Below, piece by piece: positions 8,730-19,941 of a DNA stretch of 56,647 bases (position 1 is its first letter; each line of letters opens with the position of its first letter). A program made the translations under genes and the position numbers. Location of the stretch: the NCBI GenBank assembly GCA_005888325.1, contig VAWU01000057.1:1-56647 (forward strand). Direction: 5' to 3'. Below the pieces are notes generated by a model. The model saw only the letters and a program-made list of their open reading frames with translations, had not been told where the DNA came from and made no database searches. This DNA is from Actinomycetota bacterium. Lineage in GTDB: Bacteria > Actinomycetota > Acidimicrobiia > Acidimicrobiales > AC-14.

Positions 8730-8777
8730 CCCAGAGATCTGACTACCGATCAGGAGGTTGGGGTTCGAGAGCCACGG

Positions 8778-11116
<2,339 letters not shown>

Positions 11117-11230
11117 CGTGTCTCCATCTGTCGGGCGAGGCCGCCTCCGCGGTCCGATGCCTCGGGACAGTCGGCGATACTGGTCGAGCTGAGGGCGGTC
11201 AACAACCCCATCACACTCGCCGGAGGCGAC

Positions 11231-11821
11231 ATGCCTGAGATGTCATCCGTCGCGCAGTTCATGTGCCGGAGCGCGCCGTGGCGTCTCTTCGCCGGTCACG
11301 TCGTGCTGCCATGGGCGTTGCAGGGACACGAGCTCCGCGGCGATGTTCTCGAGATCGGCTGCGGTAGCGGAGCGATGGCCGCAGAGGCGCTGCGACAGTT
11401 TCCCGATATCCGCCTCACCGCCACCGACTTCGACGAATCGATGGTGGAAGTCGCCCGGAGACCGCTATCGGACTTCGGTCCGCGCGCAGAGGTACGACAA
11501 GCCGACGCGACCGCCCTGCCGTTCCCGGACGGCTCATTCGACGCCGTTCTGTCGTTCATCATGCTGCACCACGTCCTTCAATGGGAACAGGCCTTCGCCG
11601 AGGCGGCGCGGATGCTGCGACCCGGAGGCCGGCTCATCGGCTACGACCTGCTCGGTGATGGCACGGGTCGCATCCTGCACAGGCGCGAGCAGAACACGCG
11701 GCTCATGCGTCACGTCGAGCTCCGACAGGTGCTCGACGGGCTTGCGGGCGTCGGTGCCGTGACCAAGCCTGCGTTCGGCGGTCTCGTCGCCCGATTTACG
11801 GCGCAGAAGATCGCCGCGTAG
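11231..11821 (+). CDS. Class I SAM-dependent methyltransferase
   Basis: A 196-aa Rossmann methyltransferase. The ATG at 11231 has GGAGG at ideal spacing; upstream frame extension is unsupported. The SAM-binding motif I is [16 protein letters not shown], followed by the acidic loop [13 protein letters not shown], motif II-like [20 protein letters not shown] and the post-motif [17 protein letters not shown]. The opening [20 protein letters not shown] suggests a UbiE/Methyltransf_11 type acting on a small molecule. It is divergent from the broken UvrA-like gene, 114 bases apart. The substrate is unknown. Confidence 0.85.
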   Translation: MPEMSSVAQFMCRSAPWRLFAGHVVLPWALQGHELRGDVLEIGCGSGAMAAEALRQFPDIRLTATDFDESMVEVARRPLSDFGPRAEVRQADATALPFPDGSFDAVLSFIMLHHVLQWEQAFAEAARMLRPGGRLIGYDLLGDGTGRILHRREQNTRLMRHVELRQVLDGLAGVGAVTKPAFGGLVARFTAQKIAA

Positions 11822-11839
11822 ACCCCGACTGGTCCGGCG

Positions 11840-12988
11840 TCACGCCCGGTGACTGCACGAGGCAGGTTTGGCGTTTCGGAAAGCCTGAAGCATCGGGAAG
11901 TCTCCCGTGCCGTTGTTGACCGCGATGATCAGATCGAGGTCGGGGATGATGTGCACGCTCTGGCCGTAGAGCCCGATCATCTCGAAGGTCCCATCGCTGT
12001 TGAGCCAGAACTGGCCGCCGTACCCGCTGTAGGCGGGGCTGGGCGTACGAACGAAGTCCACCCACTTGGATGACAGGAATCGTTTGTTCTCCCACCTGCC
12101 GTTGCGCAGATAGAGGAGCCCGAGCTTGGCGAAGTTCCGTGTGGTGGTGTTCGTCAGCCAGCCCGCCCGCCATCTGCCGGCCGCATCGAATCCGGCCTGG
12201 ACGGGATTGATGCCCAGGGGATCGAACAGCTGATTGTGCAAATACGCCAGGTACCCGTCGCCCGAAACACGAGCGGTGTCGGCGATGATGCGGCCGAGCA
12301 CCGCGGTGTCGCCGGTCGAATAACGCCAGCGCGTTCCCGGCGTGAACTCGAGCGGTTTGGCGATCACGTACCGGGACTCGTCACCCGACACGATCATCTG
12401 CACGACATCGGATTGGAAGTTGAAGTAGTCCTCGGTCCACTGGAGTCCGCTGCTCATGTTCAGCAGGTTCCGCAACGTGATCGAGCGACGCGGATCGGTC
12501 TGGGCCGACCACTCAGCTATCGGGGCGCGGTCGTCGAGCTCGAGCCGCCCACGGTCGACCAACAGCCCGATCATCGTGGAGGTGAACGACTTGGAAACCG
12601 AGAACGAGGGCAGGATCGAATCCGCCGTGACGCCGGGGGCATATCGCTCGTAGACCAAGCGCCCGCCGTGGATCACGACCACCGAGTCCCCACGCCCCGG
12701 CCCGACCATTTCATTCGCAGCGGCGCCGACGGCCGCCGAGTCGACACCTGAAGGAAGCGGGCCGGTCGGCCAGCCGTGCGTCGGCCAGGGAACACATTTC
12801 AGCTGGCGTGGAAGGTGCGACTGGTGACGCGAGATCCGCGCACCGACATCGCGTGGCATCGTGGACGGTTTGGGTGCGGCATGCCCCGACCCCGCAGTCG
12901 CGCCGAAGAAACCCGCGGCGACCAACAAGCAAACGACCCCCCGCACCCGCACCCGCATCGACAAAGTGTCCCAGCCGCGAGATGTCAT
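11840..12988 (-). CDS. Secreted serine hydrolase, beta-lactamase class C family
   Basis: A 382-aa exported protein with an N-terminal signal peptide (VRGVVCLLVAAGFFGATAGS ending near GHAAP). The catalytic SxxK is SVSKSF, in PSFSVSKSFTSTMIGLLVD. The YxN equivalent is probably YSTGD, and YGGQFWLNSDGTF precedes the C-terminal strand. The layout GDSVVVIHGGRLVYERYA, LRNLLNMSSGLQW, RWRYSTGDTAVLGRII matches the 6-aminohexanoate-dimer-hydrolase/EstB branch of the S12 family, so it is more likely an esterase or amidase than a true beta-lactamase. Two starts are possible, 12988 and 12958; neither has a strong ribosome site, and the signal peptide begins at the second. Confidence 0.8.
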   Translation of the reverse strand: MTSRGWDTLSMRVRVRGVVCLLVAAGFFGATAGSGHAAPKPSTMPRDVGARISRHQSHLPRQLKCVPWPTHGWPTGPLPSGVDSAAVGAAANEMVGPGRGDSVVVIHGGRLVYERYAPGVTADSILPSFSVSKSFTSTMIGLLVDRGRLELDDRAPIAEWSAQTDPRRSITLRNLLNMSSGLQWTEDYFNFQSDVVQMIVSGDESRYVIAKPLEFTPGTRWRYSTGDTAVLGRIIADTARVSGDGYLAYLHNQLFDPLGINPVQAGFDAAGRWRAGWLTNTTTRNFAKLGLLYLRNGRWENKRFLSSKWVDFVRTPSPAYSGYGGQFWLNSDGTFEMIGLYGQSVHIIPDLDLIIAVNNGTGDFPMLQAFRNAKPASCSHRA

Positions 12989-13066
12989 GGAAAATCCGTC
13001 ACCACCAGCAGCAGCGCAGAGCTGATCGGTAGAGTGGCCCACGTCAGTTGGCGAAGGAGTGGTGCG

Positions 13067-13174
13067 ATGGGCGAAACGCGAGTCGGGCCCGCGTCGGAAC
13101 TCACGCCCGGTGCTGTTCCACGCGGTGACCGGCACCGCAGCCCGCTGATGCCCCGCGCCGTGTCTCTGGAGTAA
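13067..13174 (+). CDS. Possible 35-aa leader ORF
   Basis: A GAAGGAG ribosome site sits 6-7 bases before this ATG, better than that of most genes here, and the frame (MGETRVGPASELTPG onward) closes nine bases before the GTG of the large cyclase gene. It could be a small peptide coupled to the downstream gene or a leftover of an upstream start. The peptide shows no recognisable features, so this is offered only on the strength of the ribosome site. Confidence 0.25.
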   Translation: MGETRVGPASELTPGAVPRGDRHRSPLMPRAVSLE

Positions 13175-13183
13175 GAGGCGCCG

Positions 13184-16100
13184 GTGCCTGCCACGGCCAC
13201 GAGCCAGGTCAAGACGCTCCTGCTGACCGACATCGAGGGGTCCACCGCCCACTGGGAGCGCGACCCGACCGTCATGGGAGCGGCGGTTGCCCGTCACGAC
13301 GACATCGTGCGCGCCGCGGCTGAAGCCGCCGGGGGGAGGCTGGTCAAGAGCAAGGGCGAGGGCGACTCCACCTTCTGCGTGTTCGAACGGGCGGGCGCCG
13401 CCGTCATCGCGGCCGTGAGCCTCCAGCGCGCGCTGACGGCCGAGCATTGGCCCACCGCCGAGCCGTTGCGGGTGCGGGTCGGCATCCACACCGGCGAGGT
13501 CGAGGTCCGCGACGGTGATTACTACGGCCGGGCCGTCAACCGCGCGGCGCGGGTTCGTGCCATTGCCGCGGGCTCGACCATCCTCGCCACGGCCGCAACC
13601 GCGGCACTGGCTGCCGATGGTGTCCCCGACGGTGCGGTATTGGTCGACCTGGGCGAGCATCGGCTGCGCGACGTCGCAGGGCCCGAGCACCTCTACGCCA
13701 TTGGGCACGCCGACCTCCCCGATCCCGAGGTGGCGTTGGAGTACTTACGCCGCCGTGCCGCGCCGCCGGTGCCCGCGGCGCTGCGGCTCCACGGCGACGC
13801 CGAACTGGTGGGCCGCGAGCGCGAGCTGTCGTCGCTGCGCGATGCCTGGTCGGCGGCGGCCGGTGGTCGGGCCTCGGTGGCCCTCGTCGGCGGCGAGCCC
13901 GGCGTGGGCAAGACCCGCCTGGCGGGTGCTCTGGCCGAGCTCGTCGCCGACACCGGCGCGCTCGTGCTCTACGGGCGGTGCGACGAGGAGCCGCTGCGGC
14001 CGTACCAGCCGTTCGCGGAGGCGCTCGGCGGCGCGATCGACCGGCTCTCCGGCAGCGAGGTCGCCGCGCTTGCCGGCGATGTCGCATCTGATCTCGTGCT
14101 CGTCCTGCCGGAGCTGCGGGAGCGCATCCCCGTGCACGGCCAGCCGGCCGGTGAGCGGTTCGTGGTCTTCCAGGCGGTCGTGGCGGTCCTCGCTCGCCTC
14201 GCGAGTGATCGCCCTGCGTTGGTCGTGCTCGACGACCTGCAGTGGGCGGACGAGCCCTCGCTCGCCGTGCTTCGCCATGCGCTGCGAGGCCAACCCGGCG
14301 CGGCGATCATGGTCGTCGGCACGTACCGCGACTCGGACCTCGGCGAGAATCGGTCGCTCGTCAAGTGGCTGGTCGAGCTCCGCCGCGACGTGCCGACGTT
14401 GGAAGTCGACCTGCACGGCCTGGAACAGGCGGCGGTGTCGCGTCTGCTGGGGTCGGCTCATCGGCGCCACCTCGACGCAGTGTGGGCGGCGAGCGACGGG
14501 AACCCGTTCTTCGTCATCGAGCTCCGCCGAGGCCTCGACGACGGTGGCCCGGCCGGCGTGCCGCAGTCCGTCCGCCAGTCGGTTGCGGACCGGGTCGAGC
14601 GGCTGCCCGCTGCCACCCAGCGGTTCGTGCATGCCGCCGCCATCGCCGGCTTCGAGGTCGAGGTCGCGGTCGCCGCCACCGCGGCCGGTGTAGAGATGGA
14701 TGCCGCCCGGGCGGCACTGACCCGCGGCGTGCTGACCGAGGTGCCAGAAGTTGCCGGCCGGCTCCGGTTCGGGCATGGCCTGGTGCGCACCGCCGTGCTC
14801 GACGGGCTGACGTCGGTCGGGCGCGCCGGCATGCACCGCCGCGTGGCGGCCGCCATCGAGGACCTCCACGCCCACCGGCTCGACGAGCACGCCGCCCACC
14901 TCGCCCACCACTACCGCGAGGCGGGCGATCTTCGAGCCGACGGTCCCGCCTACGCCTGGTCCATGCGGGCCGGCCGCCGCGCCGGCCAGCTTCTCGCCTA
15001 TGAGGAGGCCGAGGACCAGTATCGGGCTGCCGCCCGGATCGCCGGCACGGACGGCGATGTCGCCGGCCGCATCACCGCCGAGCTGGAGCTCGCCGAAGTG
15101 CTCCGCCGCAGCGGCCGCCCCGCGCTTGGCCAAACCCTCGCCGATGCCGCCGCCACCGCCGCGGCCGCCATCGGCGCGACCGAGCTCGCCGGTTGGGCGG
15201 TCTTCGCGACCCGGTTCGGGCAGCCCATGGGCGTCCCCGGAAGCCTCGAGACACTCCGGGACGCGCGCGCCGCGCTGGCCCCCGACAGCGCGTGGCGGGG
15301 CCCCGTGGACGTGGTCTACGCGGGCGAGCTCATGCAGGCCGGCGAGGTCGATGCCGGCATCGACCTGCTGCAAGCCACAACCGCTCGAGCCCGAGCGGCC
15401 GGGGATTGGGCCGTGCTCGGGTTGGCGCTCACCGGCAACCACATGTTCGTCGACCGGCTCGAAACGCCCGTCGACGCCATCCTCGCCGCTGTCGCCCATG
15501 CCGACGAGGCGGTCGCACCGTCGCTCAGGCTGTCGCCTCGGGTGCTCCGGGTGCAGACCGAGAGCTTCCGTATCGGCGAACTGGTCTGTGCGGGCGAAGT
15601 CACTGCCGCGCGGGAAGCTGCCGCCGACTTCGCGGCTCGCTACGGCGACGAGACCGGCATTTCCGAGGCGAACGTGCAGCTGTTCGCGATGACCGATGCC
15701 CTGCTGTCGGGCGACTGGGACGACTGGCGGCGCCGCCTCGCCCGGTTCCGCGACGACCCGGAGCTGGCGTCAGGCTTCGCGTCGCATCTACTGGGTTCCG
15801 AGATGATGGCGGCGTGGCTCAAAGGGCGCCTGGGCGATTCTGCCGCGCTGATCGAGGCACTGCCGTCCTCGATGATGTTCGTCCGGCCCGCCTTGGCGTT
15901 GGCTCATTCCGAGGGAGGTCACTCGGCTGAGGCGCGCCGAGTCATGGCAGAGTGCGCGGCCGAGGGAGGCCTCGAGGCCCGTGCCCGCACCGTCTGTGGG
16001 CGCGCGGAGCTCGCGCTGCTCGCCTACGCCGCGGCGGGGATCGGCGACGTCGAGGCTGCCGGTCGGATCTACGAGCTCCTCCTGTCGAGACGGGGACAGG

Positions 16101-16438
16101 TGGCTGCCTGGGCGGGTTGGGCGTTCTGGGGCGCGGTCGATGGCGTGCTCGGTGTCCTCGCCGCGAGCTGCGGACGACCGGACCGTGCGGTTGAGCACCT
16201 CGAGGCCGCGCTGGCGCTGCACGACCGGGCCGGCTGGCGGGCTTTCTCGACGATGACGGCGGCCGAGTTGGCGGCTGCGCTGCTCGACCGCGGCGGTCCG
16301 GACGACGTGGAGCGGGCGACGTCACTTGTCGCCGCAACCGAATCGGCGGCCCGCGCGCTCGGTCTCGCCGGCGTGCGACGACGGCTCACCGCGGTGGCGG
16401 CGCGGCTGGACCGCGACGGCGCGCCCGGCCCCGGGTAG
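13184..16438 (+). CDS. Class III cyclase-AAA ATPase-TPR signalling protein
   Basis: A 1084-aa multidomain protein. Residues 8-180 are a class III adenylate/guanylate cyclase domain with metal Asp in LLLTDIEGSTAHW, GEGDSTFCVF for the second metal site, and VNRAARV with the catalytic Asn and Arg. The GEGD form, instead of the usual KxxGD, is typical of a non-canonical actinobacterial branch whose activity is variable. Residues 205-480 are a predicted STAND-type ATPase (VGRERELSSLRDAW, Walker A GGEPGVGKTRLAG, Walker B LVVLDDLQWADEPSL). The remaining ~550 residues are alpha-helical TPR-like repeats. No LuxR HTH follows, unlike many relatives. The GTG start places the domain at the extreme N-terminus. 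Confidence 0.88.
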   Translation: MPATATSQVKTLLLTDIEGSTAHWERDPTVMGAAVARHDDIVRAAAEAAGGRLVKSKGEGDSTFCVFERAGAAVIAAVSLQRALTAEHWPTAEPLRVRVGIHTGEVEVRDGDYYGRAVNRAARVRAIAAGSTILATAATAALAADGVPDGAVLVDLGEHRLRDVAGPEHLYAIGHADLPDPEVALEYLRRRAAPPVPAALRLHGDAELVGRERELSSLRDAWSAAAGGRASVALVGGEPGVGKTRLAGALAELVADTGALVLYGRCDEEPLRPYQPFAEALGGAIDRLSGSEVAALAGDVASDLVLVLPELRERIPVHGQPAGERFVVFQAVVAVLARLASDRPALVVLDDLQWADEPSLAVLRHALRGQPGAAIMVVGTYRDSDLGENRSLVKWLVELRRDVPTLEVDLHGLEQAAVSRLLGSAHRRHLDAVWAASDGNPFFVIELRRGLDDGGPAGVPQSVRQSVADRVERLPAATQRFVHAAAIAGFEVEVAVAATAAGVEMDAARAALTRGVLTEVPEVAGRLRFGHGLVRTAVLDGLTSVGRAGMHRRVAAAIEDLHAHRLDEHAAHLAHHYREAGDLRADGPAYAWSMRAGRRAGQLLAYEEAEDQYRAAARIAGTDGDVAGRITAELELAEVLRRSGRPALGQTLADAAATAAAAIGATELAGWAVFATRFGQPMGVPGSLETLRDARAALAPDSAWRGPVDVVYAGELMQAGEVDAGIDLLQATTARARAAGDWAVLGLALTGNHMFVDRLETPVDAILAAVAHADEAVAPSLRLSPRVLRVQTESFRIGELVCAGEVTAAREAAADFAARYGDETGISEANVQLFAMTDALLSGDWDDWRRRLARFRDDPELASGFASHLLGSEMMAAWLKGRLGDSAALIEALPSSMMFVRPALALAHSEGGHSAEARRVMAECAAEGGLEARARTVCGRAELALLAYAAAGIGDVEAAGRIYELLLSRRGQVAAWAGWAFWGAVDGVLGVLAASCGRPDRAVEHLEAALALHDRAGWRAFSTMTAAELAAALLDRGGPDDVERATSLVAATESAARALGLAGVRRRLTAVAARLDRDGAPGPG

Positions 16439-16449
16439 CCACGTCGTCG

Positions 16450-17241
16450 TTACCGCGTCGCGCCGTCGGCCGCGAGCTCATCTCGGAAGCTTCGCCTGGT
16501 GCCCCAACGCAACATCGGTGGCACCAAGTGGCGCACGACGACCGCCGGGCGGAACCAGTGAGGGACGTACAGCTCACGCTTGTCGTGCTCGATCGCGTCG
16601 ACGACGGCGTCGGCGACCTGCGCGGGCGCGACGGGCTTCGGCCGGTCGCGGTCGTACGGGTGACCCCGGGCTTCTCCAAAGCTGCTCGCCACCGGGCCCG
16701 GGTTCACGACGGAGACGCCGATGCCGTAGGGCTCGACCTCGACCGCCAACGCCTCGGTGAGACCCACTGCTGCGAACTTGGTCGCGGAGTACGCGGCTTC
16801 GAACGGCGAGCCGATGCGACCGGCGATCGACCCGATCGTGACGATGTGACCTCGGCGGCGGGCGATCATGCCGGGGAGCACGTTCCGGATGACGTACATC
16901 GTCCCGAGCACGTTGACCTTGACGAGCCGCTCCATCTCATCCGCTTCGATGTCGGCAAACGGCCCGTACGCGCCGATGCCGGCGTTGGCGACGAGCACAT
17001 CGATCGGCCCGAGCTCGGCCTCGAGGGCTGCGATCGCTCGAGCGAGCGCCACAGGGTCAGCGACGTCAGCGGTGGCTGCCGCGCCTCGATGACCGAGCTG
17101 CGCGAGCACATCCTCGAGATCGCCGCCCGTTCTCGCGATGAGCCCCGCCGCTGCGCCCTTCGCCACGACGGCGCTCGCGACCGCGGCCCCGATGCCGCGT
17201 GACGCGCCGGTTACGATCACCACCCTGTCGTGCAACTCCAT
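16450..17241 (-). CDS. Short-chain dehydrogenase/reductase
   Basis: A 263-aa classical SDR. The nucleotide site is VVIVTGASRGIGAAVASAVV at the N-terminus, NAG is in VLVANAGIGAYGPF, and the catalytic Ser, Tyr and Lys are in IVTIGSIAGRI and AAYSATKFAAVGLTEAL. Structure after PGPVASSFGEA suits a small hydrophobic or lipid-like substrate, which is not determined. It lies 30 bases downstream of the TetR gene in the same direction and may be read with it, so it is probably a target of that repressor. The family is certain, the substrate unknown. Confidence 0.88.
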   Translation of the reverse strand: MELHDRVVIVTGASRGIGAAVASAVVAKGAAAGLIARTGGDLEDVLAQLGHRGAAATADVADPVALARAIAALEAELGPIDVLVANAGIGAYGPFADIEADEMERLVKVNVLGTMYVIRNVLPGMIARRRGHIVTIGSIAGRIGSPFEAAYSATKFAAVGLTEALAVEVEPYGIGVSVVNPGPVASSFGEARGHPYDRDRPKPVAPAQVADAVVDAIEHDKRELYVPHWFRPAVVVRHLVPPMLRWGTRRSFRDELAADGATR

Positions 17242-17271
17242 CTCGTCATCCCTTCTCGGAGGTGGTCAGCT

Positions 17272-17907
17272 TTACAGCAGTGTCCGGATGAGGGTGTCGG
17301 CCAGCCAACGCGCGTGTTGCGCCTGCGTCCAGCCCAGCTCGTCGCAGAGCATGCGACCGACGTCGGGGCTGGCGAGGGCCCAGATGATCTCGCCCGCCCG
17401 TCGGGTGCTGACGCGCAGTGGCCCGCGGGCGGCGATCCACTTCGCGAACCGCTGCATGTTGTCCATGCGGAAGCGATCCATCTCCTCGAAGGTCTTCGCC
17501 ATCTCGGGCTCCACGGCCGACGCGGTCCGCAGGATCTCGAAGACGGGTCGTAGCTCCGCCGAGATTCGTGTGATGAACCGCGCGAAGAGCTCGATCTGCG
17601 TTCGTTGGTCGACCTCGTCCTTGATGGCCTGCGCGTCGGGCCGCTGCGTGACGTTGGCCACCGAGCCATCGGGCACCAAGCGAAGGTCGATGAGAGCGGT
17701 CAGCACTTGTGCCTTGCTGCCGAACGTCGCGTGGACGGTGTCCCGGGCGACGGCGGCGCCGTCTGCGATGTCCTTCATCGTGGTGCGGGCGTAGCCGCGG
17801 TTGAGGAAGAGCTCCGACGCGGCGTCGAGGATGCGCGCTCGGGTTCGGGCGGCCTGCTCGTCGCGGACGGCGGAGGAGTACCTGCGCTTCTTCTTGACGC
17901 CAGCCAC
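17272..17907 (-). CDS. TetR-family transcriptional regulator
   Basis: A 211-aa repressor with an N-terminal HTH: QAARTRARILDAASELFLNR, then YARTTMKDIADGAAVARDTV and HATFGSKAQVLTAL. The remaining ~150 residues form the helical ligand domain. The start is the ATG at 17907; just upstream lies a clear dyad (17926-17950) between it and the divergent monooxygenase-like gene. The SDR at 16450 is downstream in the same direction. The arrangement suggests that it represses itself, the SDR and the divergent gene. Ligand unknown. Confidence 0.88.
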   Translation of the reverse strand: MAGVKKKRRYSSAVRDEQAARTRARILDAASELFLNRGYARTTMKDIADGAAVARDTVHATFGSKAQVLTALIDLRLVPDGSVANVTQRPDAQAIKDEVDQRTQIELFARFITRISAELRPVFEILRTASAVEPEMAKTFEEMDRFRMDNMQRFAKWIAARGPLRVSTRRAGEIIWALASPDVGRMLCDELGWTQAQHARWLADTLIRTLL

Positions 17908-17925
17908 GGGTTCATCCTACAGTCA

Positions 17926-17950
17926 ACATATTGATCCGACAATATGTCGG
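17926..17950. promoter_or_regulatory. TetR operator dyads
   Basis: Two overlapping inverted repeats: ACATATTG and CAATATGT, separated by ATCCGA (17926-17947), and CCGACA and TGTCGG, separated by ATA (17936-17950). Both are perfect. They lie 18 bases before the TetR start and about 20 before the start of the divergent gene, so one dimer or pair of dimers could block both promoters. Confidence 0.65.
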
Positions 17951-17971
17951 ATAATCCTTGAGGAGGACCGG

Positions 17972-18514
17972 TTGCTCGAATTGCTGACCCAACCCCCGCC
18001 GGCGGAGGCGATCGCCAGGATGGCTGCGATCGACGGTGTGCGCATCGTCCCGGCGATGCTCGCGACGCAGCAAGGACCGGAGGGTCACCTCGGACCGGAG
18101 GCGGCCGCGGCCGTGCTCATCCTTCAGGCGACCTTCGTGGATGAGGAGCGGGCCGCTGCGTTCTGGCTCACCGCGGCCGGGCTCATGGAGCGACTGGCTG
18201 AGGCGCCCGGGTTCATCCGCCGCTTCACCTTCGCCGATGGACCGCACTACACGTTGCTCGCCCTCTGGCACACCGCGGCCGACGCCCATGCGTTCTTCTC
18301 GAGCGACGAGCATCAAGCGGCGATGGGCGACCTGTTCCGCCACCGCTGGCAGTACAGCCACTTCGCTGCCTTGTGGGAGCTGACCACGCCGCGCGAGCGC
18401 GTCATCTTCTGCCAGCAGTGTGAAGGCGTGACCCCCGCGACCGAGGGCGTCTGCCGCGGCTGTGGCGACGATCTGTTCGACCCCTTCTCCATCCCGAGCC
18501 AGGTCGACGGCTGA
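17972..18514 (+). CDS. ABM-like protein with C-terminal zinc ribbon
   Basis: A 180-aa protein with a TTG start behind a strong AGGAGGA; the longer upstream frame would run across the operator. Residues 40-145 resemble an antibiotic-biosynthesis-monooxygenase (ABM)-type ferredoxin-like fold (VLILQATFVDEERAAAFWLT, APGFIRRFTFADGPHYTLLA, ALWHTAADAHAFFSSDEH). The end carries two Cys pairs, CQQC and CRGC, about 15 residues apart, making a probable zinc ribbon. ABM domains degrade or oxidise small aromatics or heme; the added zinc ribbon is unusual. It is divergent from TetR, with a shared operator. Confidence 0.6.
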   Translation: MLELLTQPPPAEAIARMAAIDGVRIVPAMLATQQGPEGHLGPEAAAAVLILQATFVDEERAAAFWLTAAGLMERLAEAPGFIRRFTFADGPHYTLLALWHTAADAHAFFSSDEHQAAMGDLFRHRWQYSHFAALWELTTPRERVIFCQQCEGVTPATEGVCRGCGDDLFDPFSIPSQVDG

Positions 18515-18580
18515 GCTCGCCTAACCGCCGGCTTCGTGACGGCATGAGCGTTCGGCGCCGCGACCGGCTGCCCGCAGGTT

Positions 18581-19201
18581 CTACGCGACGGCTGCGGGCC
18601 CCGCCGGCCGGTAGGCGCAGATGAGCACTCCCGTCTTCGCCTGCGTCACCGACACGAGCTCGAGCTGACGAGATCGTCCGTCGGACGGGAAGATCGTCTT
18701 TCCACCGCCCAGCAAAGTCGGCTCGAGCATGAGGCAGTACTCGTCGACGAGGTCGTTCTCCACGAGCTGGCGAGCCAGCGAGGCACTGCCCCAGACCTGC
18801 AGGCCGCCGTCACCGCCAGTCGTTCGCAGCGACCGGATCGCGTCGATCGCATCGCCGTCGCCACCACCGATGAGCGTCGTGTTGTTCCAGCGCGACGATG
18901 CCTCTTTCGCCGACAGTGTGCGCGATACGACGTACTTCGGGATGGCATTCATCTGGTCGGCGTACGGATCGCCCGCCCGCCCCGGCCAGGCCGCGGCCAT
19001 GCCGTCCCACGTGCGCCGTCCGAACAGCAACGCCTCCGTGCGCGCCATGACCTCGCCGATGACCGCTCCCATCGACTCGGGATCGAAGAACGGCATCGAC
19101 CAGCCGCCGTGCCGGAACCCGCCGTCGGTGTCCTCGTCCTTGCCGCCGGGAGCCTGCACGACACCGTCGAGGCTGATGAAAGCACTGAGGATGATCTGCA
19201 T
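18581..19201 (-). CDS. RibD C-terminal/dihydrofolate reductase-family protein
   Basis: A 206-aa second member of the RibD-C/DHFR-like family. It starts MQIILSAFISLDGVVQAPGG and contains FFDPESMGAVIGEVMART, ALLFGRRTWDGMAAAWPG, NNTTLIGGGDGDAIDAI and LQVWGSASLARQLVENDLVD. It presumably uses NAD(P)H on an unidentified ring compound. The TetR gene at 19232 lies directly upstream in the same direction (30 bases), so co-transcription and self-control through that repressor are likely. It is distinct from the copies at 5549 and 27179 by its long acidic loop near residue 20. Confidence 0.85.
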   Translation of the reverse strand: MQIILSAFISLDGVVQAPGGKDEDTDGGFRHGGWSMPFFDPESMGAVIGEVMARTEALLFGRRTWDGMAAAWPGRAGDPYADQMNAIPKYVVSRTLSAKEASSRWNNTTLIGGGDGDAIDAIRSLRTTGGDGGLQVWGSASLARQLVENDLVDEYCLMLEPTLLGGGKTIFPSDGRSRQLELVSVTQAKTGVLICAYRPAGPAAVA

Positions 19202-19231
19202 GTCGGATCAGACGATGCACCGCCGCCGGAC

Positions 19232-19852
19232 TCATCGCAAACGGTCTGGGCCGGGGGCGCCACCGAGGAGACCGCTGACGAGGGTGTCGAGGACGAGGTC
19301 GACTTCGGCTCTGGCGGCGGGCGGGTCCGAGGCGCGCGCGATGTACAGCGACGCGCCGTAGAGACCGCCGAGGGCTACGTAGGTGAGCGCGTCGAGGGCC
19401 ATCCCTCCGAAGGTGGTGGTGCCGAGCAGCGGCGAGAGGACCGTCCGAAGCATCGGCAACTCGACCGGGTCGATGCCGACTTCCAAGACCTTCGACTGCA
19501 GGACCGACACGCTGTCGAGCACCACGATGCGACGGAAGGAGGGCTCGAGGCAGGCGTCGAGGAAGGCGGAGAGGCCGGCGCGCACCGCTTCCCAAGGTGA
19601 CGTCCGGGACCCGGCTGCCTCCATGACGCGGGAGACGACCTCGGCCTCGACCGTCTCGTAGACGGCGCGAAAGAGGGCCTCCTTTCCCGAGAAGTGGTGG
19701 TACAGCGCGCCGCGCGCCACGCCCGCCTGCTGGATGATGTCGTCGATCGACGTCGCCGCGTAGCCGTGCTCGGTGAAGCTCTCTCGGGCCACCTCGATGA
19801 GGAGGCTGCGCGTTGCCTCGGCTTGGCGGACCCGGAGCGGCTTGACAGGCAC
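19232..19852 (-). CDS. TetR-family transcriptional regulator
   Basis: A TetR repressor of 206 aa from GTG 19852, or 211 from TTG 19867. Its HTH is RQAEATRSLLIEVARESFTE, YAATSIDDIIQQAGVARGAL and YHHFSGKEALFRAVYE. The ligand half is typical in length. The perfect dyad at 19886-19902 is upstream and shared with the divergent DUF2867 gene; the RibD-like gene follows downstream. It therefore probably controls both. Neither start has a convincing ribosome site. Confidence 0.87.
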   Translation of the reverse strand: MPVKPLRVRQAEATRSLLIEVARESFTEHGYAATSIDDIIQQAGVARGALYHHFSGKEALFRAVYETVEAEVVSRVMEAAGSRTSPWEAVRAGLSAFLDACLEPSFRRIVVLDSVSVLQSKVLEVGIDPVELPMLRTVLSPLLGTTTFGGMALDALTYVALGGLYGASLYIARASDPPAARAEVDLVLDTLVSGLLGGAPGPDRLR

Positions 19853-19871
19853 TCGCCACCGTACCAAGCTG

Positions 19872-19902
19872 ACCGACCATCGGTCACCGACTACTAGTCG
19901 GT
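19872..19902. promoter_or_regulatory. TetR operator with repeated ACCGA half-sites
   Basis: A perfect 17-base dyad, ACCGACTA-C-TAGTCGGT, occupies 19886-19902. A second smaller one, ACCGA-CCA-TCGGT, lies at 19872-19884, and further GTCGGTCGGT copies follow toward 19920. This is the intergenic space between tetR (19852) and the DUF2867 gene (19942), so it is a good candidate for the operator of both. Confidence 0.7.
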
Positions 19903-19941
19903 AATAGACTGTCGGTCGGTTCGGCGAGAGGCGAGGTGAGC

